DNA of 64,000 bases, from NCBI GenBank assembly GCA_041648505.1, contig JBAZOY010000002.1:40992-104991 (forward strand), written 5' to 3'. The notes beneath the pieces were generated by a model, which was given only the letters and a program-made list of their open reading frames with translations, was not told the DNA's origin and ran no database searches. Below, in pieces: positions 1-9,430 of this stretch; within the stretch, counting starts at the first letter, position 1, and every line of letters begins with the position of its first letter. Position numbers and translations under genes: made by a program. The stretch is from JBAZOY01 sp041648505 (GTDB taxonomy: Bacteria > Desulfobacterota > Syntrophia > Syntrophales > CG2-30-49-12).

Positions 1-1620
1 TCTTAGACCCATAACGCGCTTCAATATTTTTTCCTGAGCCGTATCATCGAAAATCCAGCCTGTCACAGCTTCCAGCAATTTTATTTCCATGTCGCGCATA
101 ACAAGTGTACTGAACATACAGATTCCCGATACCTGGAGAAGTTCCATGCGGCTGGTCATTGCCACATCCTTGGGACCTGTATCGCTGTTATCGTAACTAA
201 CCGGATTTCTTCTATTTGCTCCTTGCCACATTCCCCCTTTTACATGGCGCGCCGGGGTCGGATCAACTTGATAGGTTCGCGCATATCCTGGAGTGAGCCT
301 TGGGTCATGCATAGGCAGCTCGATGCCCTTCACGGTCTGGAGATATTCAAAGCCTTTTCCCAGTTTTCTGGCCGCACCTGAGGAACCAAGTGCCAGTATT
401 TTACCAAAGCCTCTGTTGTCCGCTATCGCCTGTGTGATTTCTACAATGGCCTTGGCATTGCCCCAGGTCAACTCTATCCCTTCTGTTTCCTGTTTAGAAA
501 GAACTCCATTTTCATAACATTCAATAGCCCAGGCTATCGTTGCGCCTGCAGATATAGTGTCAAAACCGTACCGGTTGCATATATCATTACATTTAATAAT
601 CGACTCCGCATTGTCATTGAGGCACATAGTGCCGAAGGCAGCCGAGGTCTCGTACTCGGGCCGGAAGGTTTCTTTAAGCGGCCACTCGCCGTCCTTTACT
701 TCATACCCGGCACCGCATCCAATTATGCAATTGGCACAGGCGTATTTTTTTGTCATATACTTGTGCATACTCATAGCACTGATCTTATCGGCTTTCTCCT
801 CGCCGAAATCTGAGATACCCACCCCACTCCAATTTTTCACGGGGCTGTCTCCGGAAAGAGCGCTCGCACCGCTGCCCATGCCGGTACCTAATTTTCCAAA
901 AGCCTCGGCCATTTGAGCAGTAGGCCCGTTTTTCATCGAATCTTTAGCTGCCCTGTTGATCTCTTTTAGTTTTTCAGGATCGGCTACCGGGACCTCTCCC
1001 GTCCCCCGTACGGCAATCGCTTTGAGTTTTTTTGCACCCATTACTGCTCCGGGCCCGCCACGGCCCGCCGCCCGGTGCTTTTCATTTATTACACAAGCCA
1101 TTAAAGACAGATTCTCTCCGGCAGGTCCTATAACAGCTGCCCTGAGCCCTTTATTCCCTATATCTCCGGTCAATATATCAAGGGTCTCAACAGTATCTTT
1201 GCCCCATAATTTTGCGGCATCCCGGATCTCAGTTTTTCCATCTTTGATCCAGATGTAAACCGGCTTGTCGGATGATCCTGAAATAAAAACAGCATCATAC
1301 CCCGCTTTTTTAAGTTCCGGGCCGAAAAAACCGCCCGAGTTTGCATCGTTCCAGCCGCCGGTTACGGGTGACTTACAAACTACTGCAAATCGGCTTCCCA
1401 AGAATGCCCCCGTACCGTTTAATGGCCCGGTTACAAAACCCAGAACATTGTCCGGCCCAAGGGGATCTACACCCGGCTTCATCATACTGTAGAGAACACG
1501 GACACCGATTCCATAACCACCAATAAACTGCCTTGCCATATCTTCGCATAGTTCCTTTTCCTTGATCTTCCCCTCAGTGAGATCTACGAAAAGCATCTTG
1601 CCGGTATATCCACCTTTCAT
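1..1620 (-). CDS. aor: Aldehyde:ferredoxin oxidoreductase (AOR family), 3' end cut by window edge
   Basis: Reading the minus strand from an ATG at 1620 gives 540 uninterrupted codons that run off position 1, so the C-terminal ~60-80 residues are missing. The product is a tungsten (or molybdenum) pterin enzyme that oxidises aldehydes to acids with ferredoxin in the cytoplasm. The start reads MKGGYTGKMLFVDL, the usual AOR opening, and an AGGRGGPGAVMGAKKLKA-type AOR segment follows near residue 190. Cys295, Cys298 and Cys302 form the C-X2-C-X3-C cluster motif of AOR (P. furiosus numbering 288/291/295); the fourth Cys would lie near residue 500 or later. It stands alone at its 5' side. Substrate specificity and metal cannot be read from sequence. 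Confidence 0.93.
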   Translation of the reverse strand, partial: MKGGYTGKMLFVDLTEGKIKEKELCEDMARQFIGGYGIGVRVLYSMMKPGVDPLGPDNVLGFVTGPLNGTGAFLGSRFAVVCKSPVTGGWNDANSGGFFGPELKKAGYDAVFISGSSDKPVYIWIKDGKTEIRDAAKLWGKDTVETLDILTGDIGNKGLRAAVIGPAGENLSLMACVINEKHRAAGRGGPGAVMGAKKLKAIAVRGTGEVPVADPEKLKEINRAAKDSMKNGPTAQMAEAFGKLGTGMGSGASALSGDSPVKNWSGVGISDFGEEKADKISAMSMHKYMTKKYACANCIIGCGAGYEVKDGEWPLKETFRPEYETSAAFGTMCLNDNAESIIKCNDICNRYGFDTISAGATIAWAIECYENGVLSKQETEGIELTWGNAKAIVEITQAIADNRGFGKILALGSSGAARKLGKGFEYLQTVKGIELPMHDPRLTPGYARTYQVDPTPARHVKGGMWQGANRRNPVSYDNSDTGPKDVAMTSRMELLQVSGICMFSTLVMRDMEIKLLEAVTGWIFDDTAQEKILKRVMGLR

Positions 1621-2013
1621 ATTCATTCCTACTGTTCACTGCCTATTTTCAACAGGCAACACACGGGTATTTATTCCATATCTATAATGGTTAATTTTAT
1701 CAATTATTTCGAAAAGGTTCAAGCGCGCTCTTGATTAAAATGGATTGAAATGCTGTCCCGAACGCTCACTCATATTACATGTGACAGACTTTCTTTGATA
1801 GTGAATGGCTTTTCGGAAACTTATGATGTTTAACTTGCGAATATTGCTATACTTGACTTTCTGAACGATATAAAATATCTCTAATTTTAAAATTGCATGA
1901 ATTTGGATTAATCCCTGGATAATTAGCTACAATATCCCTCTCAAATGTGGTATTTCTGCAGTAGAGAAAACAGGTTGTGAAAAAAAGGAGATGTAAGGAG
2001 TAATGAGGATACG
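1621..2013. other. Intergenic region between divergent genes
   Basis: About 390 AT-rich bases separate the aor start (minus) from the DUF502 gene (plus), so both promoters should lie here. I see no convincing -35/-10 pair, repeat or RNA structure. A purine-rich ribosome site (AGGAGATGTAAGGAG, near 1986-2000) precedes the DUF502 ATG. Confidence 0.4.
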
Positions 2014-2562
2014 ATGAAAAGACTTGCCGGTTATTTTTTTAAGGGATTAATATTTTTAGTTCCGATTGCCATAACTGTATATATTTTCTACGTTGTCTTT
2101 AAAAAAATAGATAACCTGCTTGGTCTTCCTATACCTGGCGCGGGGTTCTTTTTAACAATTATACTTGTAACAATTATTGGGTTTTTAGCTTCCAATCTAT
2201 TTACCAAAAAGTTGCTCAACCTTGTTGATAGGGCCTTCAACAAAGTTCCTCTTATTAAGCTACTATATACTGCAACAAAAGATTTGCTTAGTGCTTTCTT
2301 AGGAGACAAGAGGTGTTTTGAAAAACCTGTTTTCGTCACACTCATGGCAGGCACTAATGTAAAGGTTATCGGTTTTATCACGAAAGAGAGCCTTGCTTCC
2401 TGGGGAATGATTGATGAAGTTGTAGTATATCTGCCTCAGTCATACAATTTCGCGGGTCAGATTATTGTGGTACCTAAAGAACAGATCACCACGATCAATG
2501 CAAACAGTAGCGAGGTTATGGCATTTATAGTTTCGGGTGGGGTTTCAGAAATAAAACGTTAA
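2014..2562 (+). CDS. DUF502 family membrane protein
   Basis: A 182-aa protein with the DUF502 pattern. An N-terminal membrane segment (about residues 8-28, FFKGLIFLVPIAITVYIF) is followed by a short linker with LGLPIPGAGFF and a second membrane segment (about 45-65). A soluble C-terminal domain then carries VTLMAGTNVKVIGFITKE-like and SGGVSE elements. The molecular function of the family is not known; members are common in Proteobacteria and plants (LIKE-COV). Start chosen because AGGAG lies just upstream of the ATG. It is monocistronic as far as can be seen. Confidence 0.85.
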   Translation: MKRLAGYFFKGLIFLVPIAITVYIFYVVFKKIDNLLGLPIPGAGFFLTIILVTIIGFLASNLFTKKLLNLVDRAFNKVPLIKLLYTATKDLLSAFLGDKRCFEKPVFVTLMAGTNVKVIGFITKESLASWGMIDEVVVYLPQSYNFAGQIIVVPKEQITTINANSSEVMAFIVSGGVSEIKR

Positions 2563-3001
2563 TATTTGTCGTTCTTAAGTATCAAGGATGTTTGCGGGCT
2601 TCCAGTAGCGGTAATCTTTACTAATATTAATTGATATGCAATGAGTGTAATGTCCCGTAAGATTGTGGGCTATAAAAATTGGTTGAAACGAAAGCTCGGT
2701 TACGTGCTTTTGGCCGTATCCGGTTGGAAGATAAATTAAGCATGAACCAACTCTTTGCGGTATTTCTATCTATATCATGGTGATGGTTAACAATCACATA
2801 AGAATCCCTAAATCAATATCGTAATTCTTTTCTGCCTGTCTTAAAAAGAGAAACAGATACCTCCTTTCTTTATTCCGACTGAAATAAGGGTTTGTAATAG
2901 GCGTTGCATGCCTTTCACGGGCTATTGTCCTCTAGCTTCATGGCTGAGTGGTATAATTGTTTTACTTGTACTAACTAACAAAGCTTTACAGAAAAACCCA
3001 A
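2563..3001. other. Intergenic region, no recognised feature
   Basis: About 440 bases without a plausible reading frame. A piece near 2940-2960 (TGGCTGAGTGGTATAA) resembles the D-arm of a class II tRNA, but no acceptor, anticodon or T arm follows. No strong promoter or repeat was seen. Confidence 0.35.
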
Positions 3002-3673
3002 ATGTTCGGTCCTCTGTGGTTAGTTCTTGGAAAATATAAGGGTATTTTTATCATTTTGTTGATTTTTGTCGCTTTATTGACATATATTTGTTCCACTCGC
3101 AAAAGGGATACCGCTAAAATGCTTGCAAAAAAATTATTGATCACATTTCTAGTGATTTCTCTTATCGGACACCTTTTGGCGCTATTATTGGCCGGTTTTG
3201 TTGATATGACTGGAGGCAGCGAAAGGGAGGGTGATATTATAACTGTTGATCTGAAGGAATCATTGGAAAGTCCTGAGGGAAAAAAAGAAGAAAAAGAAAA
3301 AGTTAAACCGATTCAGTCTCAGATTGAAGAAGACAACAGCGAATACCTCAAAGAAACGGTCGAGATAGACAGCAACGATGGTAAGTACATTGATTATCTG
3401 AGAAAAATACAAAAGATGATAGAGAGTAATTGGATATATCCGCAGAAAGCTTATGAAAAGAATGAAGAGGGTAACACCGTTGTTAAGTTTTCTATCACCA
3501 ACAGTGGTGCATTGCTGACCCCGATTATCATGAGATCTTCAGGTTCTAAATTGCTCGACAAGGGGGCTATCAGCGCGGTCAAGGCGGCGGCTCCTTACGA
3601 TCCCCTGCCCCTGGATTTTAACCTCTTGCAGTTGAATATTATTGCCAAATTCAAGTACAGAATGACCGAATAA
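3002..3673 (+). CDS. TonB C-terminal-domain protein (energy-transducer/TolA-like)
   Basis: 223 aa. Two membrane segments (about residues 13-31 and 43-68) are followed by a charged linker rich in Glu/Lys (about 75-115). A C-terminal TonB-type domain follows (about 125-220), with the typical YIDYLRKIQKMIESNWIYP and VVKFSITNSGALL elements. It would sit in the inner membrane and reach into the periplasm, like TolA or TonB. No exbB/exbD/tolQ partner lies next to it, unlike the tonB of the nickel locus at 58.6-59.3 kb. The first in-frame ATG after an upstream stop was taken as start; the ribosome site is weak. The partner system is unknown. Confidence 0.7.
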   Translation: MFGPLWLVLGKYKGIFIILLIFVALLTYICSTRKRDTAKMLAKKLLITFLVISLIGHLLALLLAGFVDMTGGSEREGDIITVDLKESLESPEGKKEEKEKVKPIQSQIEEDNSEYLKETVEIDSNDGKYIDYLRKIQKMIESNWIYPQKAYEKNEEGNTVVKFSITNSGALLTPIIMRSSGSKLLDKGAISAVKAAAPYDPLPLDFNLLQLNIIAKFKYRMTE

Positions 3674-3693
3674 TAACAATAACTGTTGCCTCA

Positions 3694-4308
3694 TTATCCT
3701 TGTACTGACTGACCGTTCATCAGCTTAATAACTGAACAATCGGGAAAATAGTCTATAATATTCAGACAGCCGTAGTCCTGTTCAACGGAATAAAAATGCT
3801 TCAGGGAAAGGTCCATAGCATCGGCAAGTATTACACGATTGACTCCTCCATGGGCAACAAGAACAATATTTTTCCCGTAGTTCGCACGCAGAATCTCCCT
3901 TAAGGTGGGGATGACTCTTTCAGCCAGATTACGGATACTTTCCCCTCCCGGTATTCTATAATCTACTAATCTTTCACTTCGTTTACTCAGAGCACCGGGA
4001 AATTGTACCTCTATCTCCTCTGGTGTCCGCCCTTCCCAAAGCCCGATATTTAGTTCTCGCAGGTTAGAAAAGGATTCAGGTCTCAGACCATGTTCTGAGG
4101 CTACTATTTCGGCTCCTCTTTTCGCCCGGATCAGGTCACTACAATAAACACCTGCCAGTTCCTCACTTCTTAGCTTTGCGGCTACCGCCTCCATTTGTCT
4201 GATTCCGGTTTCAGTTATATCCACGTCTCTTTGGCCGTTGTATTTCCCATCTGAAAAGTTTACCACCTGACCATGTCTCACCAAATACAATCTGGTACAA
4301 ACATCCAT
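3694..4308 (-). CDS. Histidine phosphatase family protein (phosphoglycerate mutase-like, CobC-like)
   Basis: About 204 aa with the family's opening LYLVRHGQ: the catalytic RHG lies near the N-terminus, the second Arg/Glu pair in CSDLIRAKRGAEI and ELNIGLWEG, and the second catalytic His in VLVAHGGVNRVIL. This matches the alpha-ribazole phosphatase / general phosphatase branch, but cobalamin genes are not adjacent, so the substrate stays open. I place the start at the ATG at 4308 because GGAGG stands 6 nt before it; an ATG six codons upstream lacks that. It runs convergently to the TonB-domain gene, 20 bp apart. Confidence 0.85.
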   Translation of the reverse strand: MDVCTRLYLVRHGQVVNFSDGKYNGQRDVDITETGIRQMEAVAAKLRSEELAGVYCSDLIRAKRGAEIVASEHGLRPESFSNLRELNIGLWEGRTPEEIEVQFPGALSKRSERLVDYRIPGGESIRNLAERVIPTLREILRANYGKNIVLVAHGGVNRVILADAMDLSLKHFYSVEQDYGCLNIIDYFPDCSVIKLMNGQSVQG

Positions 4309-4404
4309 GTTTCCTCCACTTGACAATTCTATTCCAAGTTAATCTCCGGTGAATTAACGTGAAAGCCCATCGATTTTTTATTACAGTATTTACTTAATAT
4401 TTAA

Positions 4405-4620
4405 AAAACAGCTACTTGCGATCTTTGAGGATTGTATTCAGCTGTGCTTGAAAATCTTTTTCGACCATGCATGTATTGTGTTAATGCAAAGGTGAAACTC
4501 GCCCTTATCACCGCAGGTATTTCCTTGCCAGTGTCGCGCTGCGACGGCATGGTACCGGAAAAATATTCACTTCTTACCAATTTGCATTTTGTAGTTCTGT
4601 TTTTTAAATTAGACTGCTAT
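4405..4620. repeat. Dispersed intergenic repeat, copy 1
   Basis: Shares the block GAGGATTGTATTCA and, ~110 bases on, a GC-rich core (GCGCTGC...GGCATG...CCGGAAAAAT) with an intergenic stretch at about 11600-11770; a weaker version is at about 15600-15720. All are noncoding. An open frame of 78 codons from 4432 runs through it but has no family resemblance and ignores the repeat's boundaries. The rest of 4309-4779 shows nothing else apart from the hairpin at 4731-4760. Confidence 0.5.
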
Positions 4621-4730
4621 AATTATCCGCTTATTTCTAACTTCCCCAAATACTCTGGTAAACCTTGACAATCTTTACACTATGGGTTAACGAATACTTG
4701 CAGCAATAATATAGCATATTCTCTTCTATT

Positions 4731-4760
4731 GAGTCGAGAGCAAGGTTCCACTCTCGACTC
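4731..4760 (+). promoter_or_regulatory. Perfect 10-bp inverted repeat upstream of histidine kinase gene
   Basis: GAGTCGAGAG, a 10-base loop, then the exact complement CTCTCGACTC, ending 19 bases before the ATG at 4780. No T tract follows, so it is not a classic terminator. It could be an operator or a structure in the 5' UTR that affects translation. It would be coding only if the TTG at 4729 were used as start. Confidence 0.6.
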
Positions 4761-4779
4761 ATGGTTTATAACCAAAATT

Positions 4780-6453
4780 ATGGATGATAATCTGTTACAG
4801 CAGGAGAAATTGGTAACAAGGGTCCGCTGGTTGATGCTGGCACGGGTTATCATTGTTACCTTTCTACTCGGTATTATAGCTTTTATCGAGATAAAAGAGA
4901 CAGAATCTCTACCCAGGATATCAATCGTATCTCTTTACGCCATTATCCTTCTTACCTATTTCCTCTCCGTCCTCTATATTTTTCTTCTGAAATTCATCAT
5001 AAACCTCAGGGTAAATATATATATACAGAGTCTGGCTGACGTGCTGTTGATAACAGGTCTCGTATATTTCACAGGGGGAATAGGCAGTATATATCCTGTT
5101 TTCTATCCCCTGGTCATCATATATTCAGTCCTGTTCCTTGGAAGAAGGGGGGGGGTACTTACAGCATCTGCAGCGAGTATTCTTTACAGTCTGTTAATGA
5201 CTTTAGAGTACTATGGTATCATTTACCCCTTTGCGAGTATGGCTGTTGAGGAATACCGTTTCAGTGCCGGGTATGTCTTTTCGAGGATTTTCATTCACAT
5301 CCTGTCGTTCTATATTGTTGCCTTTCTTGCCAGTTTTGTGGTGGAACAGGAGAGGAAGACAAGGGCCGTCCTGACAGAGAGGGAAAATGCCTTCGATCAG
5401 TTGGATTTGCTGTACAGGAGTATTGTTGAGTCAGTTGATGCAGGTATATTGACGATTGATTTAGAGAGAAACGTAAAATCATTCAACAGGGCGGCGGAAG
5501 AAATTACGGGTTTCTCCTTTGCCGAGGTCGAAAATAAGAATATTAATCAGGTTCTTCCAGGTTATTCTGAGTTGGAAGATCAAATGAGAAGCAAATGGGA
5601 TCAGAATGGGTTAGCAAGAAAAAGGGTGGAAATGCTGATCTCCGGTAAAGGGGATAGAAACCTGGCGCTGGGTTGTTCTGTCTCATATCTGAAAGATAAT
5701 ATGGGGAATAGAATAGGGGATATCTTGATTTTTCAGGATCTGACATCCATAAAAAAAATGGAGGAAGCCCTTGAAAAAAGTAAAAGGCTTGCTTTTATAG
5801 GCGAAATGGCAGGCAATCTTGCTCATGAAATCAGGAATCCGCTGGCGTCTCTAAGTGGATCAGTACAGGTTTTGAAAAATGGACTTAATTTAAACGAGAC
5901 CGATGAGAGGCTAATGCAGATCATTTTGAGGGGTAAAGATCAACTTGAAAATTTCATGAGGGATTTCCTCCTTTTAGCAAGACCAGCCTCAGGTGTTTAC
6001 CGGAATATTGACATAAAAGACATCGTAAAAGATGTTCTCGATTCCATCTGTTATGTACCGGACTGGCATGAGGAGACAGAAGTTATTAGGAACTTATCCG
6101 ATCATTCTTTCATACTTGCAAACGAAAAGGAGATTAGGCAGGTCATTTGGAACCTTGTTTTGAATGCCGTTCAGTCCATGCCGGATGGGGGCAGATTGAC
6201 GGTAGAAACTAAAAAGGTTCTTCTTGAGGATGTCAGGGAATATCTTGAGATACGTATCGCCGATGACGGATACGGCATTGATGAAGATAGTCGGGAAAAG
6301 ATTTTCGAACCGTTTTATACGACCAGGGAGGGCGGAACAGGTCTCGGGCTGGCAATTGTCAACAGGATTGTCGAAGGCTATAATGGAAAAATAAAAATTG
6401 AGAACAATATCGAAGGAGGAACAACCTGTGTTGTATGGTTGCCCGGCAGTTAA
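4780..6453 (+). CDS. Membrane-bound PAS-domain sensor histidine kinase
   Basis: 557 aa from the ATG at 4780 (a TTG 17 codons upstream is in frame, but lies in the hairpin). About six membrane segments (residues ~20-190) are followed by a short coil and a PAS domain (~205-320, ESVDAGILTIDLERNVKSFN). The HisKA box has phospho-accepting His in AHEIRNPLASLSGS (~340-355), and the HATPase domain carries N, G1 and G2 boxes (NLVLNAVQSM, ADDGYGI, GTGLGLAI). This is the NtrB/AtoS-like layout. No response regulator is adjacent, so it is an orphan kinase, and its signal is unknown. Neighbouring thiol-redox genes follow 125 bp downstream. Confidence 0.9.
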   Translation: MDDNLLQQEKLVTRVRWLMLARVIIVTFLLGIIAFIEIKETESLPRISIVSLYAIILLTYFLSVLYIFLLKFIINLRVNIYIQSLADVLLITGLVYFTGGIGSIYPVFYPLVIIYSVLFLGRRGGVLTASAASILYSLLMTLEYYGIIYPFASMAVEEYRFSAGYVFSRIFIHILSFYIVAFLASFVVEQERKTRAVLTERENAFDQLDLLYRSIVESVDAGILTIDLERNVKSFNRAAEEITGFSFAEVENKNINQVLPGYSELEDQMRSKWDQNGLARKRVEMLISGKGDRNLALGCSVSYLKDNMGNRIGDILIFQDLTSIKKMEEALEKSKRLAFIGEMAGNLAHEIRNPLASLSGSVQVLKNGLNLNETDERLMQIILRGKDQLENFMRDFLLLARPASGVYRNIDIKDIVKDVLDSICYVPDWHEETEVIRNLSDHSFILANEKEIRQVIWNLVLNAVQSMPDGGRLTVETKKVLLEDVREYLEIRIADDGYGIDEDSREKIFEPFYTTREGGTGLGLAIVNRIVEGYNGKIKIENNIEGGTTCVVWLPGS

Positions 6454-6577
6454 CAGTTTAAGGAGATCAATCTAATAGATTTGATAGGACAAGCGTGGTA
6501 GTAGTTGAATAGTTGCTGTAAGCTTCAGAGTTAAGCGTGCATATTGACAGATTTGGAATGATGTAAATCGAAAAAAT

Positions 6578-7291
6578 ATGATAGAAAATCTTCTTGACAG
6601 CTTCCCTGTCTATGTACAGGGATCGCTTATCTTAGCATTTCTGGCAGTCTACCTCGGTGGTGTGCTCGTCGGTTTTACCCCCTGTGTTTATCCGGTGGTT
6701 CCCATAACGATTGCCTACATTGGAGTTCACGGAACCGGAACAAAGCTGAAAGGATTCTTGCTTTCCCTTGCCTATGTTCTCGGCATGGCTTTGATGTACA
6801 CTGCCCTTGGCGGTATTGCTGCTTTGTCGGGCAGGTTATTCGGCCAGATACAGACAAATCCATGGACCTATTTCATAGTTGCCAATATATGTATTTTTAT
6901 GGGCTTATCAATGCTTGGCGTCTTTGTGCTGCCGCTACGAACTCCGGCATTTCTAACCAAGACACAGCGGGCAAAGACAAAAAGTGTATGGGACAGTTTT
7001 CTTGTCGGTGCTGCTTCAGGACTGGTCATGGGCCCCTGCACAACACCGGTGCTTGCGGTACTTCTAAGTTATATTGCCGCAAGACAAAACGTTGTTCTAG
7101 GGATGAGCTTTCTGTTTGTCTTTGCCCTCGGCATGGGCACATTACTGATCATTCTCGGGACATTCGCCGGTCTTTTAGCTAACATTCCCAAATCAGGGAA
7201 ATGGATGGTAAGGGTCAGCCACATATCCGGCTGGATATTAGTGGCTATGGGAGAATATTTCTTAATAAGAGCGGGGGCTTTATGGATTTAA
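6578..7291 (+). CDS. CcdA/DsbD-like thiol:disulfide membrane transporter
   Basis: 237 aa, almost all hydrophobic, with six to seven membrane segments. It matches the central domain of DsbD and CcdA, which carries electrons from cytoplasmic thioredoxin to periplasmic thiol proteins. The two conserved membrane cysteines sit in FTPCVYPVVP (about residue 32) and GPCTTPVLAV (about residue 152). It lacks the N- and C-terminal periplasmic domains of full DsbD. The last 10 bases overlap the start of the TlpA-like gene, whose product is the likely periplasmic partner. Confidence 0.9.
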   Translation: MIENLLDSFPVYVQGSLILAFLAVYLGGVLVGFTPCVYPVVPITIAYIGVHGTGTKLKGFLLSLAYVLGMALMYTALGGIAALSGRLFGQIQTNPWTYFIVANICIFMGLSMLGVFVLPLRTPAFLTKTQRAKTKSVWDSFLVGAASGLVMGPCTTPVLAVLLSYIAARQNVVLGMSFLFVFALGMGTLLIILGTFAGLLANIPKSGKWMVRVSHISGWILVAMGEYFLIRAGALWI

Positions 7292-7800
7292 AAAAAGACA
7301 GGATATTACTTAATGCCTTATCGGGATTCATGTTTCTATTACTATCTCTGCTATTGTGTGCCAATAGCTATGCGGTGAATTTCCTTGAAGGCAAAGTTGA
7401 GACAAAGGCACCGGATTTTGTTCTGAAAGATTTAAAAGACAACCAATTTAAACTTAGTGACCACAGGGGGAAGCCTGTTCTTTTAATTTTTACCGCTACA
7501 TGGTGTGGCTATTGTCGTACTGAAATTCCTCACTTTAAAGATATTTACGCCTCTTATGAAAAACGGGGACTTGTGATGGTCAATATTGATATTCAGGAAT
7601 CTCAGGAAAGGGTTTCCCAATTTGCGGCTAAATACAGTCTGCCGTACAGAATCCTTCTCGATAAGACCGGAGATGTGGCCAGTAGCTACGATGTCAGGGG
7701 TGTTCCCACCATGGTTTTGATCGACAAAGAAGGAAAGGTTCTATGCTGGCAGTGTCGCTCAGTTGATACTGTTTTAAAAACGCTCTTGGGAACAAAATGA
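7282..7800 (+). CDS. TlpA/ResA-like periplasmic thioredoxin
   Basis: 172 aa from the ATG at 7282, which overlaps the end of the CcdA-like gene. An N-terminal signal sequence (LNALSGFMFLLLSLLLCANSYA) is followed by an AhpC/TSA-type thioredoxin fold: KAPDFVLKDL, the redox motif W-C-G-Y-C at residues 74-78, and the cis-Pro loop VRGVPTMVLID. It is probably the periplasmic electron acceptor of the membrane transporter, serving cytochrome c maturation or disulfide repair. A longer frame from 7201 would place 27 residues before the signal sequence and is rejected. Confidence 0.9.
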   Translation: MDLKKDRILLNALSGFMFLLLSLLLCANSYAVNFLEGKVETKAPDFVLKDLKDNQFKLSDHRGKPVLLIFTATWCGYCRTEIPHFKDIYASYEKRGLVMVNIDIQESQERVSQFAAKYSLPYRILLDKTGDVASSYDVRGVPTMVLIDKEGKVLCWQCRSVDTVLKTLLGTK

Positions 7801-7837
7801 TTCCTTAGAAGACGTAAAGCAACAAAGTGCCGCTTAT

Positions 7838-9269
7838 ATGAAGGGCAAAAACCCTATGTTCAAAAGGCTTTTTCGTCGTAAATTCATCCATCATATTTTA
7901 GAAGAAATAGACATTGAGGAACACCGCCTCCGTCGGTCACTTAATGCCTTTGATCTGACGATCCTGGGTGTTGGGGCAATCGTGGGCGTGGGTATTTTTG
8001 TTTTAACCGGGACAGCTTCGGCCAACCAAGCCGGGCCGGGGATTATGCTTTCATTTGTAATCTCCGGTATCGCCTGTGCTTTTGCTGCGTTATGTTATGC
8101 TGAATTTGCCGCTTTAATCCCGGTAGCAGGAAGCGCCTACAACTATGCTTATGCAACCTTGGGAGAGTTCATTGCCTGGATCATTGGCTGGGACCTGATT
8201 CTTGAATATATCGTGGCTTCAATAGCAGTAGCGATAGGGTGGTCGGGTTATTTTGTCAATATCTTACAGGCTGTCGGCATTACGCTTCCCGTATGGTGCT
8301 CGGCTGCTCCGGGGACCGTTCCGGGGGCAGTTATTAACCTTCCAGCTATGCTGATCGTTCTTCTTCTTACTGTCATCCTGGTTGTCGGTATAAAAGAGAG
8401 CGCCCGGTTAACCGGGGTGATGGTTTTTGTGAAGATTGCGACTATCCTGGTATTTATCGTAGTGGGGGTATTCAATGTAAAACCTGATCACTGGATCCCT
8501 TTTATGCCTTTTGGTTTTAAAGGGGTAATGACCGGAGCTGCGCTCGTTTTTTTCGCCTATATTGGTTTTGACGCTGTTTCAACTGCTGCCGCGGAAACAA
8601 AAAACCCGCAGAAAAATCTCCCTATAGGAATTATTGTTTCGTTGGTAATTTGCACCTTCCTTTACATCGTCGTTTCCGCCGTGCTTACAGGAATAGTTCC
8701 CTATACCGACTTGAACCATCCGGCGCCCGTGGCACATGCCTTGAGCCTGATCGGTTTTCGCTGGGGTTCGGCCATGGTTTCCGCCGGGGCCGCAGCCGGA
8801 ATTACGAGCGTGCTGTTAGTCATGCTCATGGGACAACCGAGGATATTCTTTTCAATGAGTCGTGATGGACTCTTGTGGCCCTGGATATACAAGGTTCATC
8901 CGCGGTACCGGACTCCATATATAGCACAAATTTTTACCGGGCTTGTGGTGGCGGGTTTTGCCGGCTTTCTTGATATCGGAACCGCGGCAGAGTTATGTAA
9001 TATCGGGACATTCATTATTTGCCTTCGCCATTGTGTGTGGCGGTATTGCTGTGCTACGCTATACACACCCGGACATCAAACGTCCCTTTCGTTGTCCGTT
9101 AGTGCCTTTAATCCCTCTTTTAGGAATTTGCTTCTGTGCCGGCTTAATGCTCTCTTTACCTAAGATCACCTGGATTCGCTTTGTTATCTGGCTCCTTATC
9201 GGATTTTTCATCTATTTCTTTTACGGGATCAGGCACAGCCGGTTGAGCCGGAAGGTGGAAGGGATATAA
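7838..9269 (+). pseudogene. APC-family amino-acid permease, interrupted by a 4-bp duplication
   Basis: The first 391 codons encode a normal APC/CAT-type permease: LNAFDLTILGVGAIVGVGIF in the first membrane helix, then about ten helices. At 9009-9016 the tandem CATTCATT shifts the frame and adds an unrelated tail that stops at 9163. Removing one CATT restores NIGT-LFAFAIV, and reading continues to 9269 through two more helices and KRPFRCPLVPL, giving a typical length of ~475 aa. As written, the product would lose its last two helices. A 4-base duplication is less likely to be a sequencing slip than a single-base error in a homopolymer. The substrate is unknown (YfnA-like). It follows the redox genes by 37 bp. 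Confidence 0.85.
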
Positions 9270-9365
9270 AAGGATGAATGTTATCATTTCGCTGTTTAGT
9301 CAATAAAATTATTTATATCCGAGTGATTTTTTGCTGTGTTCCATTGCCATTTGCGAATCCGCTAC

Positions 9366-9397
9366 CAATCATTATCCTGATATCAAGATAATGATTG
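9366..9397. repeat. Perfect 11-bp inverted repeat
   Basis: CAATCATTATC, 10-base loop, GATAATGATTG, 34 bases before the LOG-family ATG. No T tract follows. A possible operator for the downstream gene or an end structure of the permease transcript. Confidence 0.5.
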
Positions 9398-9430
9398 TGG
9401 TCTTGTTCCTGATTTGTTAAGGAAGGCGGC

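Noticed and set aside
293..1526. Several plus-strand open frames across 293-1526
   Set aside because: They are shadows of the aor gene read from the other strand; the minus strand gives a continuous AOR protein with the CX2CX3C motif.
2940..2960. tRNA D-arm-like sequence
   Set aside because: No acceptor stem, anticodon arm or T arm in the expected positions.
3002..3673. This TonB-domain gene as part of the nickel system
   Set aside because: It is 55 kb away, lacks an operator-like site, and the nickel locus has its own tonB.
4432..4668. 78-codon plus-strand frame
   Set aside because: No ribosome site or family resemblance, and it lies in a dispersed repeat.
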